A stretch of DNA of 26,577 bases from assembly GCA_964406375.1 (NCBI GenBank), contig CAYORM010000039.1, forward strand, positions 1 to 26,577, written 5' to 3'. Source of the DNA: CAYORM01 sp964406375. Lineage in GTDB: Bacteria > Pseudomonadota > Alphaproteobacteria > DSM-16000 > Inquilinaceae. The position numbers and the translations under genes are program-made. Positions 16,085 through 23,427 of the stretch are shown one piece after another. Below the pieces are notes generated by a model. The model was not told where the DNA came from. It searched no databases and saw only the letters and a program-made list of their open reading frames with translations. The stretch's first letter is position 1. Each line of letters starts with the position of its first letter.

Positions 16085-17773
16085 TCAGCCCGCTGCCCGG
16101 ACCCGCGCCAGGAAGCCACGCGTCGGAGGGTTGGGCGATTCGATGCCCGCCGCCGCGGCGAAGGCATCGATGGCCTCGCGGGTGCGGCGCCCCATCACCC
16201 CGTCCGCCGGTCCGGGATCATAGCCCTGCCGCGCGAGAAGCTGCTGCAGCTCCCGCAGCTCCGCGGGACTCAGCACCGCGGTGTCGGCGAAGGCCGGATC
16301 GGCCTCGGTTGCCTCGCCGGCGGCGACCGGCGGCGGCGCATCCTCAGGCACGGTGACGCCGGGTGCGGCGGGGGTGGTGCCGCCGGAGGTGAGCCGGTCC
16401 AGCGCATCGCGCGCCTCCGCTACGCCGCGCTCTGCGGCGATCTGGTACCAGCCGGCGGCGGCGGCGAGGTCGGGCTCGCCGCTCAAGCCCCGCTCATAGA
16501 GCTGGCCAAGATTGAACGCGCCGCGGGGATTGCCATTGGTGCTGGCCGCCTGGAACCAGCTTGCCGCCTGCGCCGCGTCCGCCTCGGTGCCGTAGCCCTG
16601 TGCATAGGCAAGACCCACCGCGTTCTGGGCGTCCGGGTGACCGCCCTCGGCGGCGGCGAGATAGAGGCGGAAGGCCTCGGCCGGGTTGCGTTCGACGCCC
16701 CAGCCATTGTCTGTCAGAACGCCGAGATTGAAGATGGCGTTCAGCATGCCGGCATCGGCCGCCCGCCGGTACCAATAGGCGGCGGTCGGATAGTCGCGGG
16801 GCACGCCCTGGCCGAGTGCGTAGGCGGTGGCGAGGTCGTGCTGTGCATCGGCGTCTCCCGCTGCCGCGAGATCGGCCAGACGCTGGACCTCCGGGCTCGC
16901 ATCCTCGGGCAGCGGCGGTGCCGGCGGCAGCGTCTCCGCCGCGCCGGGGGGCGGGGTGACACCGACGGGCGCAGCGTCGACCGCCTCGTCGTCAGCCGCT
17001 TCGTCGGGCGGCGGGGCGGGTTCTTCCGCCATCTCGCGCGCCGCCTCATCCTGCTCGATCCGCGCGGCGATCTCGTCGATGTCACCATCATCCGCCACCG
17101 CGGTGCCGTCCGGTGTCGGCGTCGGGCCGACCGCCGGCGTCGCGGGCGGCGCATCGACGGGCGTCGGGGCGATCGAGAGCGGCGGTGCCTCTTCCCGCTG
17201 ATCGGCAAGCGGGCCCGCCGCCATCTCATCGGCGGCAGTGCCGTCACCCGCTTCGGTGCCGGCGATCTCGACGCCGTCGCGCGCATCATCGCCCAGCCAC
17301 CACCAGGCGCCGCCGGCGATCAGCGCCAGCACCACGGCGGCGGCCGCGAGACGACCGAGTCCCGCGCCCCCGCGGCGATCCTCTTCGGCCTGCGGCTGGC
17401 GGTTCGGGCGCACCGCGTCACGCCGCCCGGCCGCCTCGCCCGGCTTGGTCACGGCGGTGCGGCCCTGTGTCGTGCCCGGCAGGACCGGCTTGCGGCCGGA
17501 GACGGTCTCACCCCGCGTCGCGTCGGCCCGACGCCCGGCATCCGCCGCATCCCCGCGGGTACCGGCCGCCGCTTCGACCCCCTGGCGCGGCGGTTCGGCC
17601 TCCGGGGCGACCCGCTCCGACAGCGAGGCGATCTCTCCGGACAGGTCGCGGATCGCCCGCTCGGCGGCCTCGAGCCGTCGTGTCAGCATCCCGACCGTCT
17701 CGCGCAGGCGCACCGTCTCCTCGGCCAGCGCCGGCGACGAAGCCTGTGAAGAGGCACCCTCGCCCCGGGTCAT
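16085..17773 (-). CDS. PodJ-like Sel1-repeat and peptidoglycan-binding membrane protein
   Basis: The 562-residue product has a layered plan. Cytoplasmic coiled-coil sequence covers about residues 17-55, and a basic/polar linker runs to 140. One membrane helix lies at about 142-160 (LAAAAVVLALIAGGAWWWLG). A Pro/Asp/Glu-rich periplasmic linker runs to about 295. Four Sel1/TPR-like repeats cover 307-450 (for example AAYWYRRAADAG, AFNLGQLYERG). A PG_binding_1 domain ends it (503-558: ELRELQQLLARQGYDPGPAD, then GVMGRRTREAIDAF). This order matches the polar localisation factor PodJ of Caulobacter and relatives, but it is shorter, mainly in the cytoplasmic part. Orthology is inferred, not shown. ATG 17773 has GGAG 9 bases upstream. 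In-frame sequence further upstream looks non-coding. Confidence 0.8.
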   Translation of the reverse strand: MTRGEGASSQASSPALAEETVRLRETVGMLTRRLEAAERAIRDLSGEIASLSERVAPEAEPPRQGVEAAAGTRGDAADAGRRADATRGETVSGRKPVLPGTTQGRTAVTKPGEAAGRRDAVRPNRQPQAEEDRRGGAGLGRLAAAAVVLALIAGGAWWWLGDDARDGVEIAGTEAGDGTAADEMAAGPLADQREEAPPLSIAPTPVDAPPATPAVGPTPTPDGTAVADDGDIDEIAARIEQDEAAREMAEEPAPPPDEAADDEAVDAAPVGVTPPPGAAETLPPAPPLPEDASPEVQRLADLAAAGDADAQHDLATAYALGQGVPRDYPTAAYWYRRAADAGMLNAIFNLGVLTDNGWGVERNPAEAFRLYLAAAEGGHPDAQNAVGLAYAQGYGTEADAAQAASWFQAASTNGNPRGAFNLGQLYERGLSGEPDLAAAAGWYQIAAERGVAEARDALDRLTSGGTTPAAPGVTVPEDAPPPVAAGEATEADPAFADTAVLSPAELRELQQLLARQGYDPGPADGVMGRRTREAIDAFAAAAGIESPNPPTRGFLARVRAAG

Positions 17774-18154
17774 CGCTGCATCTCCGGTATGGGCGGCCCT
17801 GGGGTCGGTCTTCAGATGCGAGGCCAAAGCAAGCTCCCTGCAGTCGGCCGCCGAACATAATACAACGCAGCGCCGCCGGAAGGGATCCGAGCACTGCGAC
17901 ACCGTTCTCTCGGGTCGGACGCTCGCTTCCGTCGCGCCGGTTGCCCGATCTGCTGGTCCGCCTGCGCCGCGCGGGCGCTGCCTTATGGCCCGATTGTGAC
18001 ACCTTTGCGGTCCCGCGTCGCCTGTCGCTCGCAGCGTGCGGGACGGTGGTGCATGCTGGCCGGCACTGCGATTGCGGCCGCGATTGCGGACGGGCGGGCC
18101 GTCGGCTAACGTCCGCCCCGCCAGCGGCGATCGCGGCAGCGGACAGCATGCCGA
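17774..18154. other. Intergenic stretch between the Sel1 gene and tRNA-Gln
   Basis: I see no credible gene in these 381 bp. The minus-strand TATTAT at 17857-17862 is a possible -10 box for the Sel1 gene, 84 bp before its start, with a weak -35. Nearer the tRNA a 10-bp direct repeat GCGATTGCGG occurs at 18068-18077 and 18080-18089. TTGCGG (18084-18089) and TAACGT (18107-18112) are 17 bp apart and could be a weak tRNA promoter. Confidence 0.4.
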
Positions 18155-18229
18155 TGGGGCGTAGCCAAGCGGTAAGGCAGCGGGTTTTGGTCCCGCCATT
18201 CCCAGGTTCGAATCCTGGCGCCCCAGCCA
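18155..18229 (+). tRNA. tRNA-Gln, anticodon TTG
   Basis: A complete cloverleaf can be drawn. The 7-bp acceptor stem is TGGGGCG with CGCCCCA. The D arm is GCC/GGC, the anticodon stem is GCGGG/CCCGC with loop TTTTGGT, and the T arm is CCAGG-TTCGAAT-CCTGG. The discriminator is G and the CCA end is encoded (18227-18229). The anticodon TTG is at 18187-18189 and reads CAA, and by wobble CAG. There is no sign of a duplicated 3' end that would mark integration at this tRNA. Confidence 0.96.
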
Positions 18230-18301
18230 TCCCGCACCGCCGGTTCCCTCTGCCGTGCGGCTCGCATACCGGCGTACTGATCTTGGCCCACCGCCTCGCT
18301 T

Positions 18302-18334
18302 TCCCGTAGACTCGGGAGGTCGGCATCCGCCGAC
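18302..18334 (+). other. Two adjacent hairpins between tRNA-Gln and the VWA gene
   Basis: TCCCG (18302-18306) pairs with CGGGA (18313-18317). Immediately after, GTCGGC (18319-18324) pairs with GCCGAC (18329-18334) around the tetraloop ATCC. The pair sits 72 bp after the tRNA and just before the ribosome site (GGAAGGA) of the VWA gene. It may end the tRNA transcript, or be a structured leader of the VWA mRNA. No T run follows. Confidence 0.4.
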
Positions 18335-18361
18335 GCCCACTGATCGGAAGGATGTCCGGCG

Positions 18362-20671
18362 ATGCATCGAGCGGCGAAGGCCACCGCTTCGGTATCCACG
18401 CGCCCCCGGCTGGCGCATCTAGGCGCGATGCTTCTCGCCACGGCTGCGCTCGTTGCACCGGATGCCGGGCTGGCCCAGGCGGAAGGTGGGGCGGCCGACG
18501 GCGGCAGCACCATCATCGTGCTGGATGCCTCCGGCTCGATGTGGGGGCAAATCGACGGTGTCGCGAAGATCACCATCGCCCAGCGGGCGCTGTCGGATCT
18601 CCTCGACAGGCTGCCGGATGAGGTGGCGCTCGGCCTCACCGCCTATGGCCACAATAGGCGGGGCGACTGCACGGACATCGAGACGCTGGTGTCGCCGGCC
18701 GCCGGCACCCGTGAGGCCATCCGCGCCGCGGTCAACGGGATCAGCCCGATCGGCATGACGCCGCTCTCTGATGCGGTGATGGCCGCCGCCGAGATGCTGC
18801 GCTACGAGGAGCGGCGGGCCACGGTGATCCTGCTGTCGGACGGGATCGAGACCTGCGACCGTGATCCGTGCGCCGTGGGTGCCGCGCTCGAGGCCGCCGG
18901 TATCGATTTCACCGCCCATGTGATCGGCTTCGACGTCACGGCGGAGGCCGATCGCGAGCAGCTGCGCTGCCTGGCCGAGAATACCGGCGGCACCTTCCTG
19001 GTCGCCGGGGACGCCGCCGAGCTGGCGCAGGCACTCCAGACCGTGGCCGAGCCCGCGGCCTCGCCTGCACCTACACCCCAGCCCGCCGCCACGGTGGACG
19101 TGACCTTCCTCGCGGTCGAGCGGAAGGACGGCCCGCCGGTCACCAGCGGGCTCGAATGGTCGCTGACCGAGGTCGAGAGCGGGCGCCTGCTCGCCGAGGG
19201 GCTGCGCATCGACGCGCTGCGGCTGTCGCTGGCGCCGGGCCTCTATCGGGCCGAAGTGGCGCGTGCCGCCGACGAGGCGACCGCGACCGCGGAGGTGACG
19301 ATCACCGGCGCGACGCCGATGACGGTTGCGCTGGTGCTCGAGAGCGCGCTGCCCGAGGCCTCGATCGCCGCGCCGGCAGAGGCGCCGGCCGGAGCCACGG
19401 TGCTTGTCACCTGGGAGGGGCCGGGTGACGCCAGGGACTACCTGTCGGTCGCGCACCCCGAATCGGGCAATCAGAGCTACGTCAACTACACCTATGCGTC
19501 CCAGGGATCGCCGCTCGGCCTCGAGATGCCGCCCGAGCCGGGCCGGTACGAGATCCGCTACGTCCGTTCCGAAGGAGGGCACGTGCTGGCGCGCGCGTCG
19601 ATCGACATCCTGCCGGTCGAGGCGACGCTTTCGGCTCCGGCGTCCGCCCCGGCGGGTGACACCGTCCAGGTCGAGTGGACCGGCCCCGGCTATCCGAACG
19701 ACTATATCGCCGTCGCCCGCTCCGATCAGGCGGACCACGCCTACATCAACTATTCCTACCTGCGCGGGACCTCGCCGCTCGGCCTCTTGATGCCGCCCGA
19801 AGCCGGCACCTACGAGATCCGCTATGTGATGGCACAGGACAACACCGTCCTGGCGCGGCGGGTCATCGAGATCGCCGATGTCGGCGCCGCACTGATGGCG
19901 CCGGATACCGCCTTTGCCGGCGCGACGGTGGCGGTCGTCTGGAAGGGCCCCGCCTATGACGGTGACTATCTGGCGGTGGCACGCCCCGATCAGGGCGACC
20001 GGGACTACATCAACTACTCCTATCTGCGCGGCGCCTCGCCGACCGATCTGCTGATGCCTCCCGAGCCGGGCGTCTACGAGATCCGCTACGTGATGAGCCA
20101 GGACGGCACGGTGCTGATGCGCCGGCCGATCGAGGTGCAGCCCGTGGCGGCGACGCTCGCGGCGCCCAAATCGGCACCGGCAGGGGCAACCGTGCAGGTG
20201 GAGTGGTCCGGGCCGGGCTATGATGGGGACTATGTGACCGTCGCCCGTACCGAGGATGGCGACGGTTCCTATGTCAATTACACCTATGTCCGCGGCGACT
20301 CCCCCCTCGACCTGCTGATGCCGCCGGAACCGGGCGCCTATGAGATCCGCTACGTCCTGGGACAGGATGCGACGGTTCTGGCGCGTCTCGCGGTGACGGT
20401 GACGCCCGTCGAGGCCACGCTGACGGCGCCGAGGAGCGCCGCGGCGGGGTCGACGATTCTCGTCCAGTGGACGGGGCCGGCCTATGCCGGTGACTACGTG
20501 GCGGTCGCAGAGGCCGGTTCGGATGACGGTGCCTGGATTGACTACGGCTACACCCGCGACGGCTCGCCGGCCACCATCACGCTGCCCGAGGCGGCGGGCA
20601 CCTACGAGCTGCGGTATGTGATGGGGCAGGACACGACGGTGCTGGCGCGGACCGTGATCAGCGTGGAGTAG
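18362..20671 (+). CDS. Exported VWA-domain protein with five C-terminal repeats
   Basis: A 769-residue secreted or periplasmic protein. The signal peptide spans about residues 1-40, with the likely cut after LAQA. A von Willebrand factor A domain covers about 50-228 with an intact metal site: Asp55-x-Ser57-x-Ser59 (DASGSMWG), Thr133 (GMTPLSD) and Asp160 (LLSDGIETCDRDPC). A small beta domain at about 243-330 leads into five tandem repeats of 88 residues (332-769), each with a Tyr-(I/V)-Asn-Tyr core and a PPE-x-G-x-YEIRYV strand pair. VWA domains with this wording occur in many exported bacterial proteins of unknown role; protein binding is the usual activity. The start has GGAAGGA about 9 bases upstream. 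It stands alone, just after tRNA-Gln. Confidence 0.9.
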   Translation: MHRAAKATASVSTRPRLAHLGAMLLATAALVAPDAGLAQAEGGAADGGSTIIVLDASGSMWGQIDGVAKITIAQRALSDLLDRLPDEVALGLTAYGHNRRGDCTDIETLVSPAAGTREAIRAAVNGISPIGMTPLSDAVMAAAEMLRYEERRATVILLSDGIETCDRDPCAVGAALEAAGIDFTAHVIGFDVTAEADREQLRCLAENTGGTFLVAGDAAELAQALQTVAEPAASPAPTPQPAATVDVTFLAVERKDGPPVTSGLEWSLTEVESGRLLAEGLRIDALRLSLAPGLYRAEVARAADEATATAEVTITGATPMTVALVLESALPEASIAAPAEAPAGATVLVTWEGPGDARDYLSVAHPESGNQSYVNYTYASQGSPLGLEMPPEPGRYEIRYVRSEGGHVLARASIDILPVEATLSAPASAPAGDTVQVEWTGPGYPNDYIAVARSDQADHAYINYSYLRGTSPLGLLMPPEAGTYEIRYVMAQDNTVLARRVIEIADVGAALMAPDTAFAGATVAVVWKGPAYDGDYLAVARPDQGDRDYINYSYLRGASPTDLLMPPEPGVYEIRYVMSQDGTVLMRRPIEVQPVAATLAAPKSAPAGATVQVEWSGPGYDGDYVTVARTEDGDGSYVNYTYVRGDSPLDLLMPPEPGAYEIRYVLGQDATVLARLAVTVTPVEATLTAPRSAAAGSTILVQWTGPAYAGDYVAVAEAGSDDGAWIDYGYTRDGSPATITLPEAAGTYELRYVMGQDTTVLARTVISVE
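19355..20668 (+). repeat. Five in-frame 264-bp tandem coding repeats
   Basis: Units begin at codons 332, 420, 508, 596 and 684 (nt 19355, 19619, 19883, 20147 and 20411). Each is 88 codons, and the last is 86. Shared positions include APAGATV, a WxGP turn, DY(I/L/V)xVA, NYxYxRGxSP, LxMPPExGxYEIRYV and QDxTVLAR. Units 2-4 are closest to each other. Unit 5 has lost MPPE (LPEA instead), and unit 1 lacks the QD motif. The repeats have diverged at DNA level, so they look old rather than freshly expanded. They resemble immunoglobulin-like beta sandwiches. Confidence 0.88.
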
Positions 20672-20731
20672 GGCTCGGGGTTCCAGGGGCCGGGCGGGGC
20701 CGCGATTGCGCCGGCGCCCGTACCGGCCCAT

Positions 20732-20744
20732 ATTGCAGCGCAAT
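20732..20744. promoter_or_regulatory. Palindrome ATTGC-N3-GCAAT upstream of the UbiK-like gene
   Basis: Perfect 5-bp arms (20732-20736 and 20740-20744) surround AGC. The core TGC-N3-GCA is the same as in the two palindromes at the phasin promoter. A possible -10 (TATTAT) begins 3 bp downstream. It is a candidate operator only; such short sites also arise by chance in GC-rich DNA. Confidence 0.35.
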
Positions 20745-20769
20745 GCGTATTATCCCGAGTGAGGCGGCC

Positions 20770-21135
20770 ATGGCCTTCGACGTCCGCGTGATCGACGATT
20801 TGATGCGGGTGGCGACCGGTGCGCTGGGCACGGCCGCCAGCCTGCGGCAGGAGGCCCGGTCCCGGATGCGGGACCGTTTCGAGCAGGTGCTGTCGCGGAT
20901 GGACGTCGTCACCCGCGACGAGTTCGAGGTGGTGCGGGCGATGGCCGCGACCGCCCGGGACGAGCAGGAGACGCTCGCCGAACGGCTTGCGGCACTCGAG
21001 CTGCGTCTGGCCGAACTGTCCGCGCCGGCCGAGGCCGGGACGCGGCGGCGGGTGTCGGGCGAGGCCGCTGCCGGCACCGGGCCGAAGCGCCGTCCCGCCA
21101 GCCGCAAGCGCGTCCCCGCCGGCGACGCTTCCTGA
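20770..21135 (+). CDS. UbiK / BMFP-domain accessory factor
   Basis: This 121-residue protein matches the YqiC/UbiK (BMFP, formerly DUF526) family, small trimeric coiled-coil proteins that help ubiquinone synthesis and can act on membranes. Its core reads DDLMRVATGALGTAASLRQE, then FEQVLSRMDVVTRDEFEVVR (about residues 9-59). A classic coiled coil follows with regular Leu spacing (EQETLAERLAALELRLAELS). The C-terminal 30 residues are Arg/Lys/Pro/Ala rich. I prefer ATG 20770 because GTGAGG sits 6-7 bases upstream and the domain starts at once. ATG 20743 in the same frame would add nine residues but has no ribosome site and overlaps a palindrome. The 5' side carries TATTAT (20748-20753). Confidence 0.85.
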   Translation: MAFDVRVIDDLMRVATGALGTAASLRQEARSRMRDRFEQVLSRMDVVTRDEFEVVRAMAATARDEQETLAERLAALELRLAELSAPAEAGTRRRVSGEAAAGTGPKRRPASRKRVPAGDAS

Positions 21136-21346
21136 CGGGCCCGGCGCGGCCCGGGCCGCCTCCCGCCCTCACAGCCGCCATACCGCCGCCGCTTGAAGCG
21201 ATTGCCGCCGTGAAGCGATTGCCCGGGCATTGGGATTATGCCACCGTCGATATAGCGGGTGATCGACGGCTTGAACCACTACGCGTAGCGGAACGGCCCT
21301 CGGGCCAGCTCCGGTCGCGGGTCCTGCGGACCGAAGGGACGACCAT
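21136..21346 (+). promoter_or_regulatory. Repeat- and hairpin-rich leader of ybjN
   Basis: No gene is visible in these 211 bp, but structure is dense. There is a 13-bp direct repeat TGAAGCGATTGCC at 21194-21206 and 21211-21223 (17-bp period). An 8-bp inverted repeat CCGTCGAT/ATCGACGG spans 21244-21251 and 21262-21269. The 10-bp palindrome CTACGCGTAG is at 21279-21288. Two small stems follow, GGCC/GGCC (21295-21306) and GGTCC/GGACC (21320-21332). The second is just before the ribosome site GAAGGGA and has a competing partner, CGGTC at 21312-21316. This is consistent with an operator region followed by a structured 5' leader. Confidence 0.5.
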
Positions 21347-21853
21347 ATGACCGCCATCTCCACAACCGAAATCGACGGCACCACCCAGAACCCCCTCGAC
21401 GTCGTCGAGGAGGTGGTGGCGGCCTTCGACTGGAGCTTCGAGCGCCCGACCGGCGACGAGATGCTCGCCGAGGTCACGGGTCGCTGGGGCACCTATCGCC
21501 TGTTCTTCTTCTGGCAGGAGGAGGTGTCGGCGATGCAGTTCTCCTGCCAGTTCGACATGACCGTGCCGGCGGCGCGCATGCGCGAGGTTGTCGACCTGCT
21601 GGCGACGGTGAACGAGCGGCTCTGGCTCGGCCATTTCGATGTCGATGTCGACGAATCGAACCCGATGTTCCGCCACACCCTGCTGCTGCGCGGCACGCAG
21701 GGGGCGACGGTCGAGCAGATCGAGGATCTCGTCGACGTCGCGCTGACCGAGTGCGAGCGCTTCTACCCCGCCTTCCACTTCGTGATCGCCGGCGGCAAGT
21801 CCGCGAAGGAGGCGGTGGCGGCGGCGATCCTCGACGTGGCGGGCGAGGCGTGA
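21347..21853 (+). CDS. YbjN domain-containing protein
   Basis: The 168-residue cytoplasmic protein has the YbjN fold signature. It opens NPLDVVEEVVAAFDWSFERP, followed by strands around YRLFFFWQEEVSAMQFSCQF, and VPAARMREVVDLLATVNERL. A second half contains SNPMFRHTLLLRG and a long helix ending FVIAGGKSAKEAVAAAILD. YbjN-family proteins resemble type III secretion chaperones in fold, and their role in alphaproteobacteria is unknown. The ATG has GAAGGGA about 9 bases upstream. It lies 55 bp before proC, an arrangement I associate with alphaproteobacterial genomes, so cotranscription with proC is likely. Confidence 0.9.
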   Translation: MTAISTTEIDGTTQNPLDVVEEVVAAFDWSFERPTGDEMLAEVTGRWGTYRLFFFWQEEVSAMQFSCQFDMTVPAARMREVVDLLATVNERLWLGHFDVDVDESNPMFRHTLLLRGTQGATVEQIEDLVDVALTECERFYPAFHFVIAGGKSAKEAVAAAILDVAGEA

Positions 21854-21908
21854 GCGGGATGGCGGACCGGAGGCCGGACCATCGCGGTATGATGGTGCGG
21901 GTGGCGTC

Positions 21909-22709
21909 GTGACGCGGGTGCTGCTCGTCGGCTGCGGTCGCATGGGACGGGCGCTGCTCAGCGGTTGGCTCGCCTCCGGAAGCGTCGGCGCGATCGATGT
22001 GGTGGAGCCGGCGGCTGCGGCGCTGCCCGAGGATGAGCGGCTGCGGTGCCATGCGGCGGCCGAAGCGCTGCCGGCCGACCTTGTGCCGGACATCGTGGTT
22101 TTCGCCGTCAAGCCGCAGGTCCTGCCGGAGGTGATCGGTGCCTATCGCCGCTTCGCCGGACCGCGGACCGTCTTCCTGTCGATCGCCGCGGGCCGCACGC
22201 TCGGTTTCTTCGCCGAACACCTCGGCGAGGGGGCCGCGGTGGTCCGGGCGATGCCGAATACCCCCGCCGCCATCGGGCGCGGCATCTCTGTGCTCGTCGC
22301 CTCGCCAACCGTTTCCGACAGCCAGCGTGCCCTTGCCGAGGGGCTGCTCGCCGCCGGCGGCGAGACCGCCTGGGTCGAGGAGGAAGGGCTGATCGACGCG
22401 GTCACCGCCGTGTCGGGCAGCGGCCCGGCCTATGTCTTCCTGCTCGTCGAGGCGCTGGCGGCGGCCGGCCGGCGCGAGGGGCTGCCTGAGGCGCTCGCCA
22501 TGCGGCTCGCCCGCAGCACCGTGATCGGTGCGGGCGCGCTCGCCGCCGCCTCGCAGGAGGATGCCGCGGCGCTGCGGGTCGCGGTGACGAGCCCGAAGGG
22601 CACGACGCAGGCGGCGCTCGACGTGCTGTTGGCCCCCGACGGTCTGCCGGCGCTGATGGGGCGGGCGGTCGCGGCGGCGGCGCGGCGATCGCGCGAGCTC
22701 GCCTCCTGA
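21909..22709 (+). CDS. proC: Pyrroline-5-carboxylate reductase
   Basis: ProC makes L-proline from 1-pyrroline-5-carboxylate with NAD(P)H in the cytoplasm. Length is 266, normal for the family. The Rossmann nucleotide-binding motif is VLLVGCGRMGRALLSGWL (residues 4-21). FAVKPQ is at 65-70, VRAMPNTPA at 112-120, and the signature VSGSGPAYVFLLVEALA at 168-184. A TSPKGTT block follows near the C-terminus. The start is GTG 21909, only four residues before the first strand, so it cannot lie much later. The GTG overlaps the TGA of a possible 17-codon ORF starting at 21859. Proline also serves as an osmoprotectant, which fits the betaine transporter nearby, but no direct link is shown. Confidence 0.96.
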   Translation: MTRVLLVGCGRMGRALLSGWLASGSVGAIDVVEPAAAALPEDERLRCHAAAEALPADLVPDIVVFAVKPQVLPEVIGAYRRFAGPRTVFLSIAAGRTLGFFAEHLGEGAAVVRAMPNTPAAIGRGISVLVASPTVSDSQRALAEGLLAAGGETAWVEEEGLIDAVTAVSGSGPAYVFLLVEALAAAGRREGLPEALAMRLARSTVIGAGALAAASQEDAAALRVAVTSPKGTTQAALDVLLAPDGLPALMGRAVAAAARRSRELAS

Positions 22710-22812
22710 CCACCGGGGCCCGAGCCGACCGAGCGCCCCGACCCGGGCGTGCCGTCCTGGGCGGCGGTGCCGGCTGGGTCTATGATGGACGGATACGGAA
22801 CGGAGGCCCGTG

Positions 22813-23427
22813 ATGACGGACGATTTGGCCGACCGGATCGTGATGGCAGCGCTGGAATGCGCGGCCGAGAAGGGCTGGCGGCGCCTCACCATCGAGGAGA
22901 TCCGCACTGCAGCCGGCGTGTCGCAGGCCGACATGGCGCGTCACGCACCCTCCAAGGCCGCGATCCTCACCGGCTTCGTCCGCATGGTCGACCGCGCGGT
23001 CCTGGCCGGCGGGCCGGTGGGTGCCGAGGAGAGCGTCCGCGACCGGCTGTTCGACCTGATGATGCGCCGCTTCGACGTGCTCAGCGAGCATCGCGAAGGC
23101 GTGCGTGCGGTGCTGAAGGATCTGCGCGCCGATCCGGGCGCGGCGCTCCTTCAGGGGCCGCAGCTCGAACGGTCGATGGCGCATATGCTGGAGGCCGCCG
23201 GCGTTACGACGAGCGGCCTCGCCGGGGCGCTGCGCGTCAGGGCGCTGGTCCTGATCCATCTGCTGGTGCTGCGCGTCTGGGAGACCGACGAGACGCCCGA
23301 TCTCGCCCGCACGATGAAGGCGCTCGATGAGCGGCTGCGGCAGGCCGAGCAGATGGAGAACAGCTTCGGGGGGATGCTCTGCCGCCGCAAGGCGCGCCGG
23401 GAGCCGCCTCAGGAGGAGGCTGCCTGA
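22813..23427 (+). CDS. TetR-family-like transcriptional regulator
   Basis: This 204-residue protein has an N-terminal TetR-type helix-turn-helix at about residues 8-50 (ALECAAEKGWRRLTIEEIRT, then AAGVSQADMARHAPSKAAIL). A helical C-terminal domain follows (RDRLFDLMMRRFDVLSEHRE). The C-terminal part has some flavour of COQ9-like proteins, so a non-DNA-binding relative is possible. The tail is basic and Pro/Glu rich. I chose ATG 22813, since GGAGG lies six bases upstream; the adjacent GTG 22810 would be too close to it. The stop overlaps the first operator-like palindrome of the phasin promoter. Control of the phasin by this protein is therefore possible, though PhaR is the known phasin regulator. 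Confidence 0.8.
   Translation: MTDDLADRIVMAALECAAEKGWRRLTIEEIRTAAGVSQADMARHAPSKAAILTGFVRMVDRAVLAGGPVGAEESVRDRLFDLMMRRFDVLSEHREGVRAVLKDLRADPGAALLQGPQLERSMAHMLEAAGVTTSGLAGALRVRALVLIHLLVLRVWETDETPDLARTMKALDERLRQAEQMENSFGGMLCRRKARREPPQEEAA

Noticed and set aside
15857..17749. A 630-codon plus-strand open frame opposite the Sel1 gene
   Set aside because: The minus strand carries coiled coil, membrane helix, Sel1 repeats and a PG-binding domain; the opposite product is featureless.
18155..18229. tRNA-Gln as an integration site for a genomic island
   Set aside because: No duplicated tRNA 3' end, integrase gene or change in base composition is seen downstream.
19355..20668. Possible CRISPR-like or mobile repeat array
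   Set aside because: The repeats are 264 bp, in frame and diverged, with no spacers; they are protein repeats.
18419..20743. A 774-codon open frame antisense to the VWA gene
   Set aside because: Its His/Arg/Gly-rich product is the complement of the repeat array; the plus strand has signal peptide, MIDAS and repeats.
22710..22812. Terminator after proC from CGGGGC/GCCCCG arms
   Set aside because: The arms are only 6 bp with a long loop in very GC-rich DNA, so the pairing is not convincing.
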